Assembly: GCA_013138735.1 (NCBI GenBank) | Contig: WTCE01000117.1 | Span: 1-64,000, forward strand | Direction of reading: 5' to 3' | DNA length: 64,000 nucleotides | DNA from: Crocinitomix sp. | Lineage (GTDB): Bacteria; Bacteroidota; Bacteroidia; Flavobacteriales_D; Crocinitomicaceae | Shown here: piece by piece, positions 25,274 to 36,117 of the stretch | Layout: each line of letters opens with the position of its first letter | How positions within the stretch are numbered: position 1 is the first letter of the stretch | Notes under the pieces: generated by a model | What the model saw: only the letters and a program-made list of their open reading frames with translations | The model's database searches: none | What the model was told of the DNA's origin: nothing | Program-made: the position numbers and the translations under genes

Positions 25274-25831
25274 CTAATGCCTCAAAATAACCTTTCGCAC
25301 CACTATCATGACAAAAAAGGAATAGAAGATGGAGAACATGAACAGGACCATTAAATGAAAGAAAGATGTAAAGAAAGGTCCAATAAATGAAGTCGCTTGA
25401 TCCTCTTGATTCTCAATAAAATCATCATAGCTAAAAGTTTCCCATTTGGGGTCTATCGCTTGCAATCCTTCATAACTTGCTACATCCGGATATTGAGCTT
25501 TTAAGTCTGTAAATTTTTGATCGATAAAGGTTTGTTTGATGGACGGATCAATTTGATTGTGATAGACGTAAATGAAGCCTGTGACTATGATTGTGTAGAC
25601 CAATCCGGCTTGCATAGCGACTTTAAAATCTTCTAAGGCATTTACGTGTTCATAACCGTTTTCTTTTTTGGTCATGAATAAACCTAGAAAGATGCCACCT
25701 ACTAATAAAAGTAAACTTAGAATTTCAGAGATTAAGAAAAAGTCTACCGAATAACCCGCGAGAAAGGCACATAATACAATTATGATCCATAATAGCGCGA
25801 AGAAGAAACCGAATTTTACTGATGTTTTCAT
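25274..25831 (-). CDS. DUF4199 membrane protein
   Basis: A 185-residue protein with four transmembrane helices (about 5-30, 33-53, 72-90 and 150-175) and an acidic loop between helices 3 and 4. This is the pattern of DUF4199, common in Bacteroidota and of unknown function. It converges on mpl with an 11-bp gap. Confidence 0.8.
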   Translation of the reverse strand: MKTSVKFGFFFALLWIIIVLCAFLAGYSVDFFLISEILSLLLLVGGIFLGLFMTKKENGYEHVNALEDFKVAMQAGLVYTIIVTGFIYVYHNQIDPSIKQTFIDQKFTDLKAQYPDVASYEGLQAIDPKWETFSYDDFIENQEDQATSFIGPFFTSFFHLMVLFMFSIFYSFFVMIVVRKVILRH

Positions 25832-25852
25832 TTAAATGTCAAATGTAACTTT

Positions 25853-25879
25853 AAGTGCACCAAATAAAATGGTGCACTT
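25853..25879 (-). terminator. hairpin downstream of the first desaturase
   Basis: Perfect 9-bp arms AAGTGCACC / GGTGCACTT with a 9-nt loop just after the desaturase stop. There is no strong T tract, so it may be a transcript-stabilising hairpin instead. Confidence 0.5.
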
Positions 25880-25895
25880 CATTGTGTTATTTGAA

Positions 25896-27059
25896 TTAAG
25901 TTGTGGCTTTAGCCGTAGCTGAAGCTGTACCGGTAGCTGATGCTGAAGTAACAGGCGCAACACCCAATTGTCGCAGCATTTTGCCGTGACTTCTTAAGGC
26001 ACTGAAAAAAGTAGGTTCAGAGTGATAAGGCACTTTAAATTCTTCGGCTGTAGCTTTTACAATCTTAGATAGTTTTTTATAATGCACATGACAAATGTTT
26101 GGAAACAAATGATGTTCTACTTGGTAATTTAAACCACCTACTAGCCAATATAGGATAGTACTTTTAGGTGCGTAGTTAGAAGTAGTTTCCAATTGATGAA
26201 TTGCCCAATTATTATCTATTGTCAAGTCTTTTGAAGGAACAGGGAATTCATTTTCAGGTACAACGTGCGCCGGCTGAAAAACAATTGCTAAAATAAAACC
26301 AGCAATTAATTGCATCATAAATACAAAAGCAAGTGTTGCCCACCAAGGGATGTCTAATATAAGCATTGGAACAACAATTACATAGACGTAAAAAATGAGC
26401 TTGCTCGTTACCAATTCAAAAACTAATTTTCCAAAATTTGTATTTTCAGTTTTTGTCAGTCCCATTTTTTTATAACGGAATAACTGTTGGAAATCTTTTG
26501 TAGTCATCCACATTACAGTCATTAAGCTATAGAAAAACCAAGCATAGATAAATTGAAATCTGTGAATCGGGATATATTTGTCTGCAGGTGAAAATCGAAG
26601 TAAAGATACCGCTGGAGAAACATCCTCATCATAACCATGAATATTCGTATAGGTATGATGTAAAACATTGTGTTGTATTTTCCAGGTAGGGGCATAACCA
26701 CCAACTAAATTAACAATACGACCAATTATATAGTTTACATTTTCATTTTTTGAATAAGCACCGTGGTTCGCATCATGCATGATTGACAAACCAATACCTG
26801 CAATCCCTAAGCCCATTACTGCCCAACAAGCTGCAATTAGCCAGATGTTGGTAACAACACCTGTTAGCATTAAAAAGTATGGCGTTAAGTATAAGGTTAT
26901 CATGAAAACCGTTTTGATTTTCATGTTGGTATTAGCATACTTAGAAATGTTGTTTTCCTTAAAATATGCGCGGACTCTTTTTTTCAATGTTGCATTGAAA
27001 TCATTACCAATTTTCTTAGAAAATTTAATGGGTTTTAATACTTGCGTCTCGTTCTCCAT
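25896..27059 (-). CDS. membrane fatty acid desaturase (front-end/DesA3-like)
   Basis: A 387-residue integral membrane di-iron desaturase. The three histidine boxes are HDANHGAY, HNVLHHTYTN and QVEHHLFP. The Gln in the last is typical of the linoleoyl-CoA/Delta-5-6-type branch. No fused cytochrome b5 domain is present. Four hydrophobic segments flank the boxes. The C-terminus ends in an Ala/Thr/Ser-rich tail (TSASATGTASATAKATT) absent from the paralogue at 27176. It introduces a double bond into membrane acyl chains. Regiospecificity is unknown. Confidence 0.9.
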   Translation of the reverse strand: MENETQVLKPIKFSKKIGNDFNATLKKRVRAYFKENNISKYANTNMKIKTVFMITLYLTPYFLMLTGVVTNIWLIAACWAVMGLGIAGIGLSIMHDANHGAYSKNENVNYIIGRIVNLVGGYAPTWKIQHNVLHHTYTNIHGYDEDVSPAVSLLRFSPADKYIPIHRFQFIYAWFFYSLMTVMWMTTKDFQQLFRYKKMGLTKTENTNFGKLVFELVTSKLIFYVYVIVVPMLILDIPWWATLAFVFMMQLIAGFILAIVFQPAHVVPENEFPVPSKDLTIDNNWAIHQLETTSNYAPKSTILYWLVGGLNYQVEHHLFPNICHVHYKKLSKIVKATAEEFKVPYHSEPTFFSALRSHGKMLRQLGVAPVTSASATGTASATAKATT

Positions 27060-27083
27060 TTTATTTTTATGTTTCCTGAGCTA

Positions 27084-27091
27084 CAAAGGTA
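27084..27091 (-). promoter_or_regulatory. -7 box TACCTTTG of desaturase
   Basis: Exact TAnnTTTG match, 24 nt before the ATG. A CGTTCGAACG palindrome lies just upstream (27100-27109). Confidence 0.55.
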
Positions 27092-27175
27092 AGCTTTTTC
27101 GTTCGAACGGCTTTGTAGCGAAATTTCTTTTATGAACAGTCCGTTATGGATGCTATCCGTATTTTTTATCTCTTT

Positions 27176-28309
27176 TTAAACAGTATTAGGCCTGCCAAGC
27201 TTGTAAAGCATTTTGGTGTGACTTCTTACTGCACTCAAAAATGTAGGTTCAGAATAGTAAGGTAATCCAAATTCTAAGGCAGTGGCCTTTACAATTTTAG
27301 AGAGTTTACGATAATGAACATGGCAAATATTAGGGAAGAGGTGATGTTCAACCTGATAATTTAATCCGCCAATAAACCATTGAAAAATTCTACTGTCTGG
27401 ACCAAAGTTAGAAGTTGTTTCTAATTGGTGAATAGCCCAGCTGTTTTCCATTTTCATGTCTTTGTCTGGCAAAGGGAATGCCGTTTCAGGAACAACGTGT
27501 GCCAAGATAAAGACCACGGCTAACGTAAACCCAGAAATCATTTGCTTAAGCAATAGTAAAAGTACAATGCCCCACCATGGAACATCCATGAAAATGATCG
27601 GTAAAACAAGAATATAACTATAATAGAATACCTTAGAAATTAATAATTCCCAAAATAATTTAGAAAATTTCTCATTCTCATTTTTGGTTAATCCCATTTT
27701 CTTATAACGGAATAACTGTTGCCAATCTTTTACAGTGATCCATGACACAGTCATTAAACTATAAAAGAACCAGGCATACAAAAACTGGAAACGGTGAATT
27801 TTCCGGTATTTGTCGTGCGGCGTAAATCGAATAATTGGAACTGGTGGATCAACATCTTCATCAAAATGCTGAATGTTGGTATACGTGTGATGTAAAACAT
27901 TGTGCTGGATTTTCCAATTTGGGGCAAAAGCACCAACTAGATTAACACAACGTCCTAATAGATAATTAACTTTTTTATTTTTTGAATAAGCGCCGTGGTT
28001 GGCATCATGAATAATAGTCATTCCTATTCCTGCCATTCCAAAACCAAGCAATGCCCAACAGAGAATTATTCCCCAAATATTGGTTACAACACCTGTTATC
28101 ATTAACAAATACGGTAGAAAATACAATGTCAACATGAAAATCGTTTTGAACTTCATGTTTGCGTTGGCATATTTTGAGATATTATTATCCTTAAAATAAG
28201 CCCGTACACGTTTTTTTAACGTGGCGTTAAATTCGCCTCCAACTTTGGTTGAAAATTTAGGTGGAATAAACGCTGGTATAGCTGTTGAGGTGCTTTTTTC
28301 TTTTTCCAT
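27176..28309 (-). CDS. membrane fatty acid desaturase (paralogue)
   Basis: A 377-residue protein, strongly similar to the desaturase at 25896 along its length, with the same boxes HDANHGAY, HNVLHHTYTN and QVEHHLFP. The start is set at ATG 28309. The frame extends three codons to a TTG, but that codon lies inside the TATCTTTG promoter box. The two genes each have their own promoter, so they are a tandem duplication with separate control rather than an operon. Temperature- or substrate-specific division of labour is possible but not shown. Confidence 0.9.
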   Translation of the reverse strand: MEKEKSTSTAIPAFIPPKFSTKVGGEFNATLKKRVRAYFKDNNISKYANANMKFKTIFMLTLYFLPYLLMITGVVTNIWGIILCWALLGFGMAGIGMTIIHDANHGAYSKNKKVNYLLGRCVNLVGAFAPNWKIQHNVLHHTYTNIQHFDEDVDPPVPIIRFTPHDKYRKIHRFQFLYAWFFYSLMTVSWITVKDWQQLFRYKKMGLTKNENEKFSKLFWELLISKVFYYSYILVLPIIFMDVPWWGIVLLLLLKQMISGFTLAVVFILAHVVPETAFPLPDKDMKMENSWAIHQLETTSNFGPDSRIFQWFIGGLNYQVEHHLFPNICHVHYRKLSKIVKATALEFGLPYYSEPTFLSAVRSHTKMLYKLGRPNTV

Positions 28310-28315
28310 GCGGTA

Positions 28316-28323
28316 CAAAGATA
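28316..28323 (-). promoter_or_regulatory. -7 box TATCTTTG, leaderless geometry
   Basis: Exact TAnnTTTG match with 6 nt to the ATG at 28309, the same gap as at alkB (2300). Confidence 0.6.
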
Positions 28324-28414
28324 CGGCTTTTTGAAGTCTCGAAACTCCATTTTAATCACTATTCGACAAAATACCCTATAATTGGTATAAACTACAATTG
28401 CTGCTAGAAGCCTA

Positions 28415-30367
28415 TTATTTTTTGTTTTTTTGCTTCTCTTGTTGTAAACGTTGCGCTTCAGCTAAACGTTCTTGAAATTTAGACTTGCCCTTTTTCTTCT
28501 TCGGGTTTGCTCTGTTTGCTTCAACCTTAGCATGAATCTTATCTTCATCCAACATGAATTTCTTGATGGCGAACATAATTCCAATTGTCATTAATGTAGA
28601 GATGAAATAGTAATAACTTAAACCAGAAGAATAGCTATTAAAGAAGAAGATCATCATGAACGGGAAGAAGTACATGATATATTTCATGTTCGGCATCCCT
28701 TCCATTGTAGGCTGTTGCATATTGCTGCTATTGTAGTGCGTGTACAATAATGTAGTTGCGGCCATTAATAGCGTAAATAAACTTACGTGATCACCGTAAA
28801 AAGGTATATCAAATCCTAAGGCTAAAACCGAATCATAAGTTGATAAATCTTCTGCCCAAAGGAATCCTTTTTGACGCAAACCAATTTCAGAAGGGAATAA
28901 GCGGAAAATGGCAAACAAGATTGGCATTTGAACCAACATAGGCACACATCCAGCCATTGGACTCACACCCGTTTCTCGATAGAGCGCCATGGTTTCCTGC
29001 TGCTTTTTCATAGAATCTTTCTTGTCCGGAAATTTCTTAGTGATTTTCTCAATCTCTGGTCGCAGAACTTTCATCATTGCTGATGATTTGTACATTTTAT
29101 AGTTTACTGGGCTTAACAATAATTTTACGAAAATTGTCAATAATAAAATGGCGATTCCTGCTCCAACTCCTAATCCTAAGATCCAAAGGAAAATTGGTCG
29201 CATGAAATAAACATTAATCCATCTGAATAAGCCCCAGCCTAAATCTACAACGTCTTCACATCCGTTTTCATATGAGGCTAATATATCATAATCATTTGGT
29301 CCAAAATACCATTCTAACTCAACAGTGTTGTTGATGTTGGTTATGCCTAAATCTAAGTTTGATTTATATTGTTTGATGTAGGTGGTATCTTCTTCATCTA
29401 AATTAATAACTTCAATTTTTGAATCGCTACTAGGTTTGAAACCTGTTTTATTCATTAAGATTGCTGAGAAATAACTTTGCTTGTAAGCTACCCATTGCAT
29501 ATTGCCTTCTACTTCATCTTCATCATCACCAGCAATTGATAAGTAATCGTATGAATCGTCTTCATATTTGAAGAATAATGTACTTACCCTTTGTTCAGAC
29601 GGTAAATGTTTTTCAGTAGAGAGCAATTTGAAATCAGATACAAAATCTAAATCAGCCGCATCTCTATCAGAAAATCCTTTGAAGCTAATGCCTAAATCAA
29701 CGTCATACTTTCCATCTGTTAATGCATAAGTATAAATGACTTTTTTACCTGTTGGATTAATCATCACAACTTTTGCACTGTTATCTGTATGACTAACAAT
29801 GTTGAAATCATAATCTCCCGAGTTGAATTTTTTATTCCCTTCAAAGAAATCAACTCCATAAGTAGATTGACGATCAAAAAGTTGAAGTGGTTTATCAATT
29901 CCTTTAATGTAAGAATCGTAGGTTACATATTCCTTCAAACGTACGCTAACTATTCGCCCACCTTTATTTGAAATATCTACAATAATTAAATCATTCTCAA
30001 TTGTCACCGTTTCTTCTGGACCCTTTGGAACATCTGTAGCTATAGGTTTAGGTTCGGATAGTTTATCATTCAACAGTGTGTCTCCGCCCGTAAGCGTGTC
30101 TTTATATTTGAACTGACCAATATTATTGGTTAGATGATCACCTTCATCATTCAGTACAGGAACCAATGAATTTACAGGGGCATCTACTACCGCATCCAAT
30201 GTGTCAAAATCTTCGTTAGTAATTTGCGTGTCGCTAACTTGCGCAGTAGAATCCGTTTGTTCGGTTCTTGTTTTCTTATCATCTGTCGGTTCTCCAGAAT
30301 TCAAATAACTGAAAATGAAAAGGATTGCTCCGATTACCAATAAACCTATGATTGATCTTTTGTCCAT
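28415..30367 (-). CDS. yidC: membrane protein insertase YidC
   Basis: A 650-residue protein. It has an N-terminal helix (about 5-22), a large periplasmic beta domain (about 120-370), a conserved hydrophobic core with helices near 395-420, 470-490 and 550-600 (GCVPMLVQMPILFAIFRLFP, SSGLSYYYF), and a Lys-rich C-terminal tail. It inserts membrane proteins with or without Sec. The periplasmic part is long, as in other Bacteroidota YidC. A TAATTTTG -7 box lies 40 nt upstream. Confidence 0.95.
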   Translation of the reverse strand: MDKRSIIGLLVIGAILFIFSYLNSGEPTDDKKTRTEQTDSTAQVSDTQITNEDFDTLDAVVDAPVNSLVPVLNDEGDHLTNNIGQFKYKDTLTGGDTLLNDKLSEPKPIATDVPKGPEETVTIENDLIIVDISNKGGRIVSVRLKEYVTYDSYIKGIDKPLQLFDRQSTYGVDFFEGNKKFNSGDYDFNIVSHTDNSAKVVMINPTGKKVIYTYALTDGKYDVDLGISFKGFSDRDAADLDFVSDFKLLSTEKHLPSEQRVSTLFFKYEDDSYDYLSIAGDDEDEVEGNMQWVAYKQSYFSAILMNKTGFKPSSDSKIEVINLDEEDTTYIKQYKSNLDLGITNINNTVELEWYFGPNDYDILASYENGCEDVVDLGWGLFRWINVYFMRPIFLWILGLGVGAGIAILLLTIFVKLLLSPVNYKMYKSSAMMKVLRPEIEKITKKFPDKKDSMKKQQETMALYRETGVSPMAGCVPMLVQMPILFAIFRLFPSEIGLRQKGFLWAEDLSTYDSVLALGFDIPFYGDHVSLFTLLMAATTLLYTHYNSSNMQQPTMEGMPNMKYIMYFFPFMMIFFFNSYSSGLSYYYFISTLMTIGIMFAIKKFMLDEDKIHAKVEANRANPKKKKGKSKFQERLAEAQRLQQEKQKNKK

Positions 30368-30407
30368 TCTAAAAAAAATTTATGTCTACTTTTCCGTAGG
30401 CGGGTGC

Positions 30408-30415
30408 AAAATTAA
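30408..30415 (-). promoter_or_regulatory. -7 box TAATTTTG of yidC
   Basis: Exact TAnnTTTG match on the minus strand in the gap between pyrG and yidC. Confidence 0.6.
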
Positions 30416-30503
30416 TATTTATTCTCTTTTCTGCATCACTATTTAGCACTTATTATGCGCTATGATGTGAATGACGAATCAGGATTGAAGATATTTTAAA
30501 TTG

Positions 30504-32129
<1,626 letters not shown>

Positions 32130-32139
32130 CTACGGGAAT

Positions 32140-32147
32140 CAAAGGTA
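32140..32147 (-). promoter_or_regulatory. -7 box TACCTTTG of pyrG
   Basis: Exact TAnnTTTG match 25 nt before the pyrG ATG. Confidence 0.6.
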
Positions 32148-32283
32148 GTGGATTTTTAAGTCCTGCAAAGGAAAAAATTAAATTAAAATTGACAATTGAT
32201 TAACAATATATGGAAGTGGATGTTAATAAGTGTGTTAGATGATCCTTCAAACCCGATTAATTTGAAAACCTTATTTTTAAAGA

Positions 32284-32907
32284 ATGAATCAGGCCGAAAA
32301 ACCATACCACGAAATCATTTCAATTCTAAAAACAAAAGATGCAACGCTCAAACGCATCATTGAATCTGTTGACAAAGCCGTGCAACCTGAACCTAGTGTC
32401 GATATTTATTTTGATTTATTACAATCCATTGTTTCACAGCAATTATCCGTCAAAGTTGCGGCCATTATTTGGCAACGGTTTTTGACTCTTTTTCCGGATG
32501 AATATCCAACAGATCGAGTATTGAAAGCCAAAGCGGATGACGAATTAAGGGCCGTGGGCTTATCACGGCAGAAGGCCAATTATTTAAGAAACGTTGCGGT
32601 GTTTTCAATTGAAAATGGCATGGGTTTCGAAACGTTGAACGCTAAACCTGATGAAGAAATTATTAGCTATTTAACGCAAATTAAGGGAGTAGGGAAGTGG
32701 ACCGTTCAAATGGTGCTCATGTTTCCAATGGATCGGCCGAATGTTTTTCCTATAGATGATTTAGGCATTCAAACAAAAATGATTGGGCATTATAATTTAG
32801 TTGGTGAAAAGAAGGAGATCAGGAAAAAAATGTTGGAAATAGCTGAAAAATGGGAGCCGCACAAAAGTTTAGCCAGTAAGTATTTATGGAATTCAGCTTT
32901 AGTCTAA
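32284..32907 (+). CDS. DNA-3-methyladenine glycosylase II family (AlkA-like)
   Basis: A 207-residue HhH-GPD base-excision glycosylase. The helix-hairpin-helix reads LTQIKGVGKWTVQMVLM, followed by the catalytic Asp in FPIDDLGIQ. The N-terminal TBP-like domain of E. coli AlkA is missing, as in short AlkA/Mag1 forms. It removes alkylated purines. With the AlkB-like gene at 2300 it gives the window two alkylation-repair enzymes, though they are not linked. Its 3' end overlaps ribH convergently by 9 bp. Confidence 0.88.
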   Translation: MNQAEKPYHEIISILKTKDATLKRIIESVDKAVQPEPSVDIYFDLLQSIVSQQLSVKVAAIIWQRFLTLFPDEYPTDRVLKAKADDELRAVGLSRQKANYLRNVAVFSIENGMGFETLNAKPDEEIISYLTQIKGVGKWTVQMVLMFPMDRPNVFPIDDLGIQTKMIGHYNLVGEKKEIRKKMLEIAEKWEPHKSLASKYLWNSALV

Positions 32908-33393
32908 TTCTTCTTGCAAGCCAATCATCTTTAATAAGGATACAGCACACTCAATTCCTTTATTACCGTGTTTACCGCCAGAACGATCTATAGACTGTTG
33001 TTTGGTATTATCAGTAAGTACGCAAAATGAAACGGGCGTATTATATTCCATAGTCACCGCCATTATGCCTTGTGTTGCTCCTTGGCATACAAAATCGAAA
33101 TGTTTTGTTTCACCTTGGATAACACATCCAATTGCAATAACTCCGTCCATGTCTTCATCAGCTTCTAGCAAAAATTGACAACCGAGTGGTAATTCAAATG
33201 TTCCAGGAACATTTTTAACAATGATGTTTTTTTTCTTGACGCCATTCTCACGTAAAGCTTCAATTGCTCCATTCATTAATGGTGAGGTAATGTCATCATT
33301 CCATTCAGAAACAACAATGCCGATTCGAAAATCGGCACCATTAGGAATTGTTCCTTTCTCGTATTGAGATAAATTTTTATTTGCTGTAGCCAT
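32899..33393 (-). CDS. ribH: 6,7-dimethyl-8-ribityllumazine synthase
   Basis: A 164-residue lumazine synthase, the penultimate step of riboflavin synthesis. It shows SEWNDDITSPLMNGA (substrate loop), VPGTFELPLG, GCVIQGETKHFDFVCQ with the catalytic His, and the late motif NKGIECAVSLLKMI. Length is typical. Its ATG overlaps the stop of the upstream TPR gene by one base, so they are co-translated. Confidence 0.95.
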   Translation of the reverse strand: MATANKNLSQYEKGTIPNGADFRIGIVVSEWNDDITSPLMNGAIEALRENGVKKKNIIVKNVPGTFELPLGCQFLLEADEDMDGVIAIGCVIQGETKHFDFVCQGATQGIMAVTMEYNTPVSFCVLTDNTKQQSIDRSGGKHGNKGIECAVSLLKMIGLQEELD

Positions 33394-34073
33394 TAGTTTT
33401 TAACTCTTGCTATGTATTTGTCAATATCTAAAGCCTCGTCACTTTTACTCCAATCATTCTTGATTTTTTCATAAGCCGTCAAAGCATCATTATTTTGATC
33501 CAATGCTTCATATGTTAAACCAGCCTTTAATAAATACATTGGCGAAGTAAATTCGTTTACTTCTCTTTCTGCAGCATCTTCAAACATTTCAGCAGCAGCC
33601 GAAAAATCATCTAATTCTACATAACAGTCGCCTTTTAAGCCAAGTACCATTGAACCAACAATAATGTCATCAAAATCGCATTCGTCAAAATAATCAAGTG
33701 CATCTTGATATTGCGCTTCTTTCATTGCAGCAAGTGCCATGGTATAATTTGCAATATTTCCACCCGAAGTTCCAGAATACTCATCCGCAACGTATTCCAT
33801 CCCGTCGAAATCTTCTGATCCAGTAATTGCCAAAGCAGTTGAATCTTGCTCAAATTCATAGTATGCCGGCCAATATGCCTCTCTTGACTCAAGCTCATGC
33901 GGTTCTGAAATAAATTTTTGGTATCCAATAATACCTAAAACTATTACTACTAATGCACCAACACCAATAATGAGTGGATTCTTATATTTATCAATGAAAC
34001 TCTCAGTAGACGTTAATTGGTCTAACTCATCCGCTTTCGCTTGAGCTTTCGTTTGTTTTTTATCTTTTGCCAT
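33393..34073 (-). CDS. membrane-anchored TPR protein (YfgM-like)
   Basis: About 226 residues. A short Lys-rich cytosolic segment precedes one transmembrane helix (about residues 35-55 of this form: PLIIGVGALVVIVLGIIGYQKF), then three or four TPR-like helical pairs (YQDALDYFDEC, FSAAAEMFEDAAE, NDALTAYEKIK). The frame reaches a TTG at 34118, but a TAATTTTG promoter box lies inside that stretch, so ATG 34073 is chosen. It resembles YfgM/BamD-like ancillary proteins, with a probable periplasmic chaperone role. It is followed by ribH. Confidence 0.82.
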   Translation of the reverse strand: MAKDKKQTKAQAKADELDQLTSTESFIDKYKNPLIIGVGALVVIVLGIIGYQKFISEPHELESREAYWPAYYEFEQDSTALAITGSEDFDGMEYVADEYSGTSGGNIANYTMALAAMKEAQYQDALDYFDECDFDDIIVGSMVLGLKGDCYVELDDFSAAAEMFEDAAEREVNEFTSPMYLLKAGLTYEALDQNNDALTAYEKIKNDWSKSDEALDIDKYIARVKN

Positions 34074-34093
34074 TTTACTTTCGAAATATTGTG

Positions 34094-34101
34094 CAAAATT
34101 A
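34094..34101 (-). promoter_or_regulatory. -7 box TAATTTTG of the TPR-ribH operon
   Basis: Exact TAnnTTTG match 20 nt before ATG 34073. It decides the start of the TPR gene. Confidence 0.55.
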
Positions 34102-34173
34102 ATTTTTTTTTGGTTCAAATTGCGATAAAATGCAGATTTTTACGAACTGATTGCATTCGTGTTAAATTCAAGT

Positions 34174-35574
34174 ATGACAAAAATAGAGAATAAAAAGATA
34201 GTTTTGCCCATTTTATTGGTGCTAATTATGCTGCTTTTAACCTGGAATATAGGCGCCAATACGCTAAGAACGGACTTTGTTTTTTTTATAGCACAATACC
34301 TCGCACTTTTCACAGCCTTCTATATTTTTTGGTTAAATAAATGGGGATTAAAATTTAGCCATTTTTTAATTGTTGCAATTCTTTTGCGTGTTATTCTCTT
34401 ATTTGCCTCTCCAGAATTGTCAAATGATTTTTATCGCTTTATTTGGGATGGTGAATTAATTGCGGATGGTTATAACCCATTTCATGGTCGACCAGCAGAT
34501 ATGCTGCACACTTATTTTACACATAATGAGGTTTACCAAACTTATTATGATGATACCTATCGTCGAATGCTTTTCCACGGTATGGGAGAACTATCACAAC
34601 AACATTACACCTGTTATCCTGTATTGAATCAACTTTTATTCTTTATCCCCGCTTCCTTGAGCGACAATATTGTTTACAATGTAATTGGTTTAAAAATAAT
34701 TGTCATTCTTGCGGATATTGGCGCAATAATTTTTGCCAAAAAAATAGCAGAACATCTTAAGATTGCTGTGCATAACGTTTGGCTCTACGGACTAAATCCG
34801 TTTATAATTTTAGAGTTTTCAGGTAATTTACATTTTGAAGGGGTGATGATTTTCTTTTTGTTAGGCGCGATTTATTTCACACTAAAAAACAATTGGTTGT
34901 GGGGTGGAATATTGTTAGGTTTAGCTGTGCAGGTAAAATTGATTCCATTGCTATTAATTCCATTTTTCTACAAGAAATTAAAATGGCAAAACGCTATAGG
35001 ATTCACAGCTATAACTCTATTTGTAGTATTAGCCGTTGGTGGATTAATGCTCAATGAAGTTTATTTAGCCAACATGATGGAAAGCGTTAACGAGTATTTT
35101 ATTCGCTTTCAATTTAACGGAAGTATCGCTTATATTGTAAGCGCGATTGGTTTTGAAGTTATAGGATGGGATCCCATTATGTTTACAGGGCCTGTATTGT
35201 CAACTATTTCAACTGTTGGAATTCTTTTATTGGCACTATTAAAGGCGCACCGCAAGGATTTAGACATGATTACAGGAATGCTGTTTGCGTTTATGATTTA
35301 TTATAGTTTAACAGCAACTGTTCATCCTTGGTACATTAGTTTGGTATTGGTATTATCCATCTTTACGCAATATAAATTTGGATTAGTTTGGTCAATCGTG
35401 ATTATGTTGAGTTATTTTGCTTATTCTACACCAGGGTTTAAAGAGAACATGGTTTTAAATACAGCACAGTATATTATAGTTTATTCTGTTTTGCTGTATG
35501 AAATTTATAAATATTGGGATAAAAAAGCAGTAGGCATTCAGCTCAAAGAATTTTTTAGTTCACCGCACAAATAA
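34174..35574 (+). CDS. integral membrane mannosyltransferase-like (GT-C fold, GT87-type)
   Basis: About 466 residues with ten or more transmembrane helices. The first extracytoplasmic loop carries SNDFYRFIWDGELIADGYNPF, the acidic signature of GT-C enzymes that use polyprenyl-phosphate sugars. The frame opens at GTG 34159, but ATG 34174 is the likelier start. It would add a sugar, probably mannose, to a lipid or glycan at the periplasmic face. The acceptor is unknown. The genes at 35580 and 36118 follow closely in the same direction. Confidence 0.8.
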   Translation: MTKIENKKIVLPILLVLIMLLLTWNIGANTLRTDFVFFIAQYLALFTAFYIFWLNKWGLKFSHFLIVAILLRVILLFASPELSNDFYRFIWDGELIADGYNPFHGRPADMLHTYFTHNEVYQTYYDDTYRRMLFHGMGELSQQHYTCYPVLNQLLFFIPASLSDNIVYNVIGLKIIVILADIGAIIFAKKIAEHLKIAVHNVWLYGLNPFIILEFSGNLHFEGVMIFFLLGAIYFTLKNNWLWGGILLGLAVQVKLIPLLLIPFFYKKLKWQNAIGFTAITLFVVLAVGGLMLNEVYLANMMESVNEYFIRFQFNGSIAYIVSAIGFEVIGWDPIMFTGPVLSTISTVGILLLALLKAHRKDLDMITGMLFAFMIYYSLTATVHPWYISLVLVLSIFTQYKFGLVWSIVIMLSYFAYSTPGFKENMVLNTAQYIIVYSVLLYEIYKYWDKKAVGIQLKEFFSSPHK

Positions 35575-35579
35575 GAAAT

Positions 35580-36110
35580 ATGGCAGATGAAGTATTTATA
35601 GCAATTGATCGAAAAAAAATGATCCTGATGACAGTCTTATATTCCGCCTTAGGGATAGGGTCATTTTTGGTGGTCTATTATTTAGGAGAAAATCAAGATT
35701 GGATGAGTCCAACAATTTTTAAAGTGGCTTCAGTAATTGTACTCTTATTTTTTATGGTGCTTGCAGGAACATTTGCAAAAAATGTTAAAAGCTCGGTTGC
35801 GGGTTTAACCATCAGCATAAAAGGAATTGATGATCGGTCTAATTCGATTAGTTCAGGTTTAATTCATTGGAAAGACATTAAAGGAATTTCAAAAGTAAAG
35901 ACACCATCAGCCAAATACATCCTGGTAATGGTTAAAAAACCACAAAAATATATTGACAATGCCAAGAACAATGCCATTAAAAGATTGTTAAATCATAACT
36001 TAAGCAACTTTAAAACGCCCATTGTTATTAATGTAACCTCCTTGCAAACTAATCTAGATGATCTAGAAAAAATTATTGCAGAGTACTCAGGGAGGTTTGG
36101 AATTAAATAA
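35580..36110 (+). CDS. STM3941-like membrane protein
   Basis: A 176-residue protein with two transmembrane helices near the N-terminus (about 15-36 and 46-66) and a PH-like cytosolic domain (IKGIDDRSN…GLIHWKDIKGISKVKT), the layout of the STM3941 family. Function unknown. It lies 5 bp after the glycosyltransferase and 7 bp before bshB1, so a three-gene operon is likely. Confidence 0.75.
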   Translation: MADEVFIAIDRKKMILMTVLYSALGIGSFLVVYYLGENQDWMSPTIFKVASVIVLLFFMVLAGTFAKNVKSSVAGLTISIKGIDDRSNSISSGLIHWKDIKGISKVKTPSAKYILVMVKKPQKYIDNAKNNAIKRLLNHNLSNFKTPIVINVTSLQTNLDDLEKIIAEYSGRFGIK

Positions 36111-36117
36111 AGAAATT

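Noticed and set aside
26779-27135. 118-residue plus-strand frame over the desaturase start
   Set aside because: It is antisense to the first desaturase and its promoter. The desaturase has all three histidine boxes.
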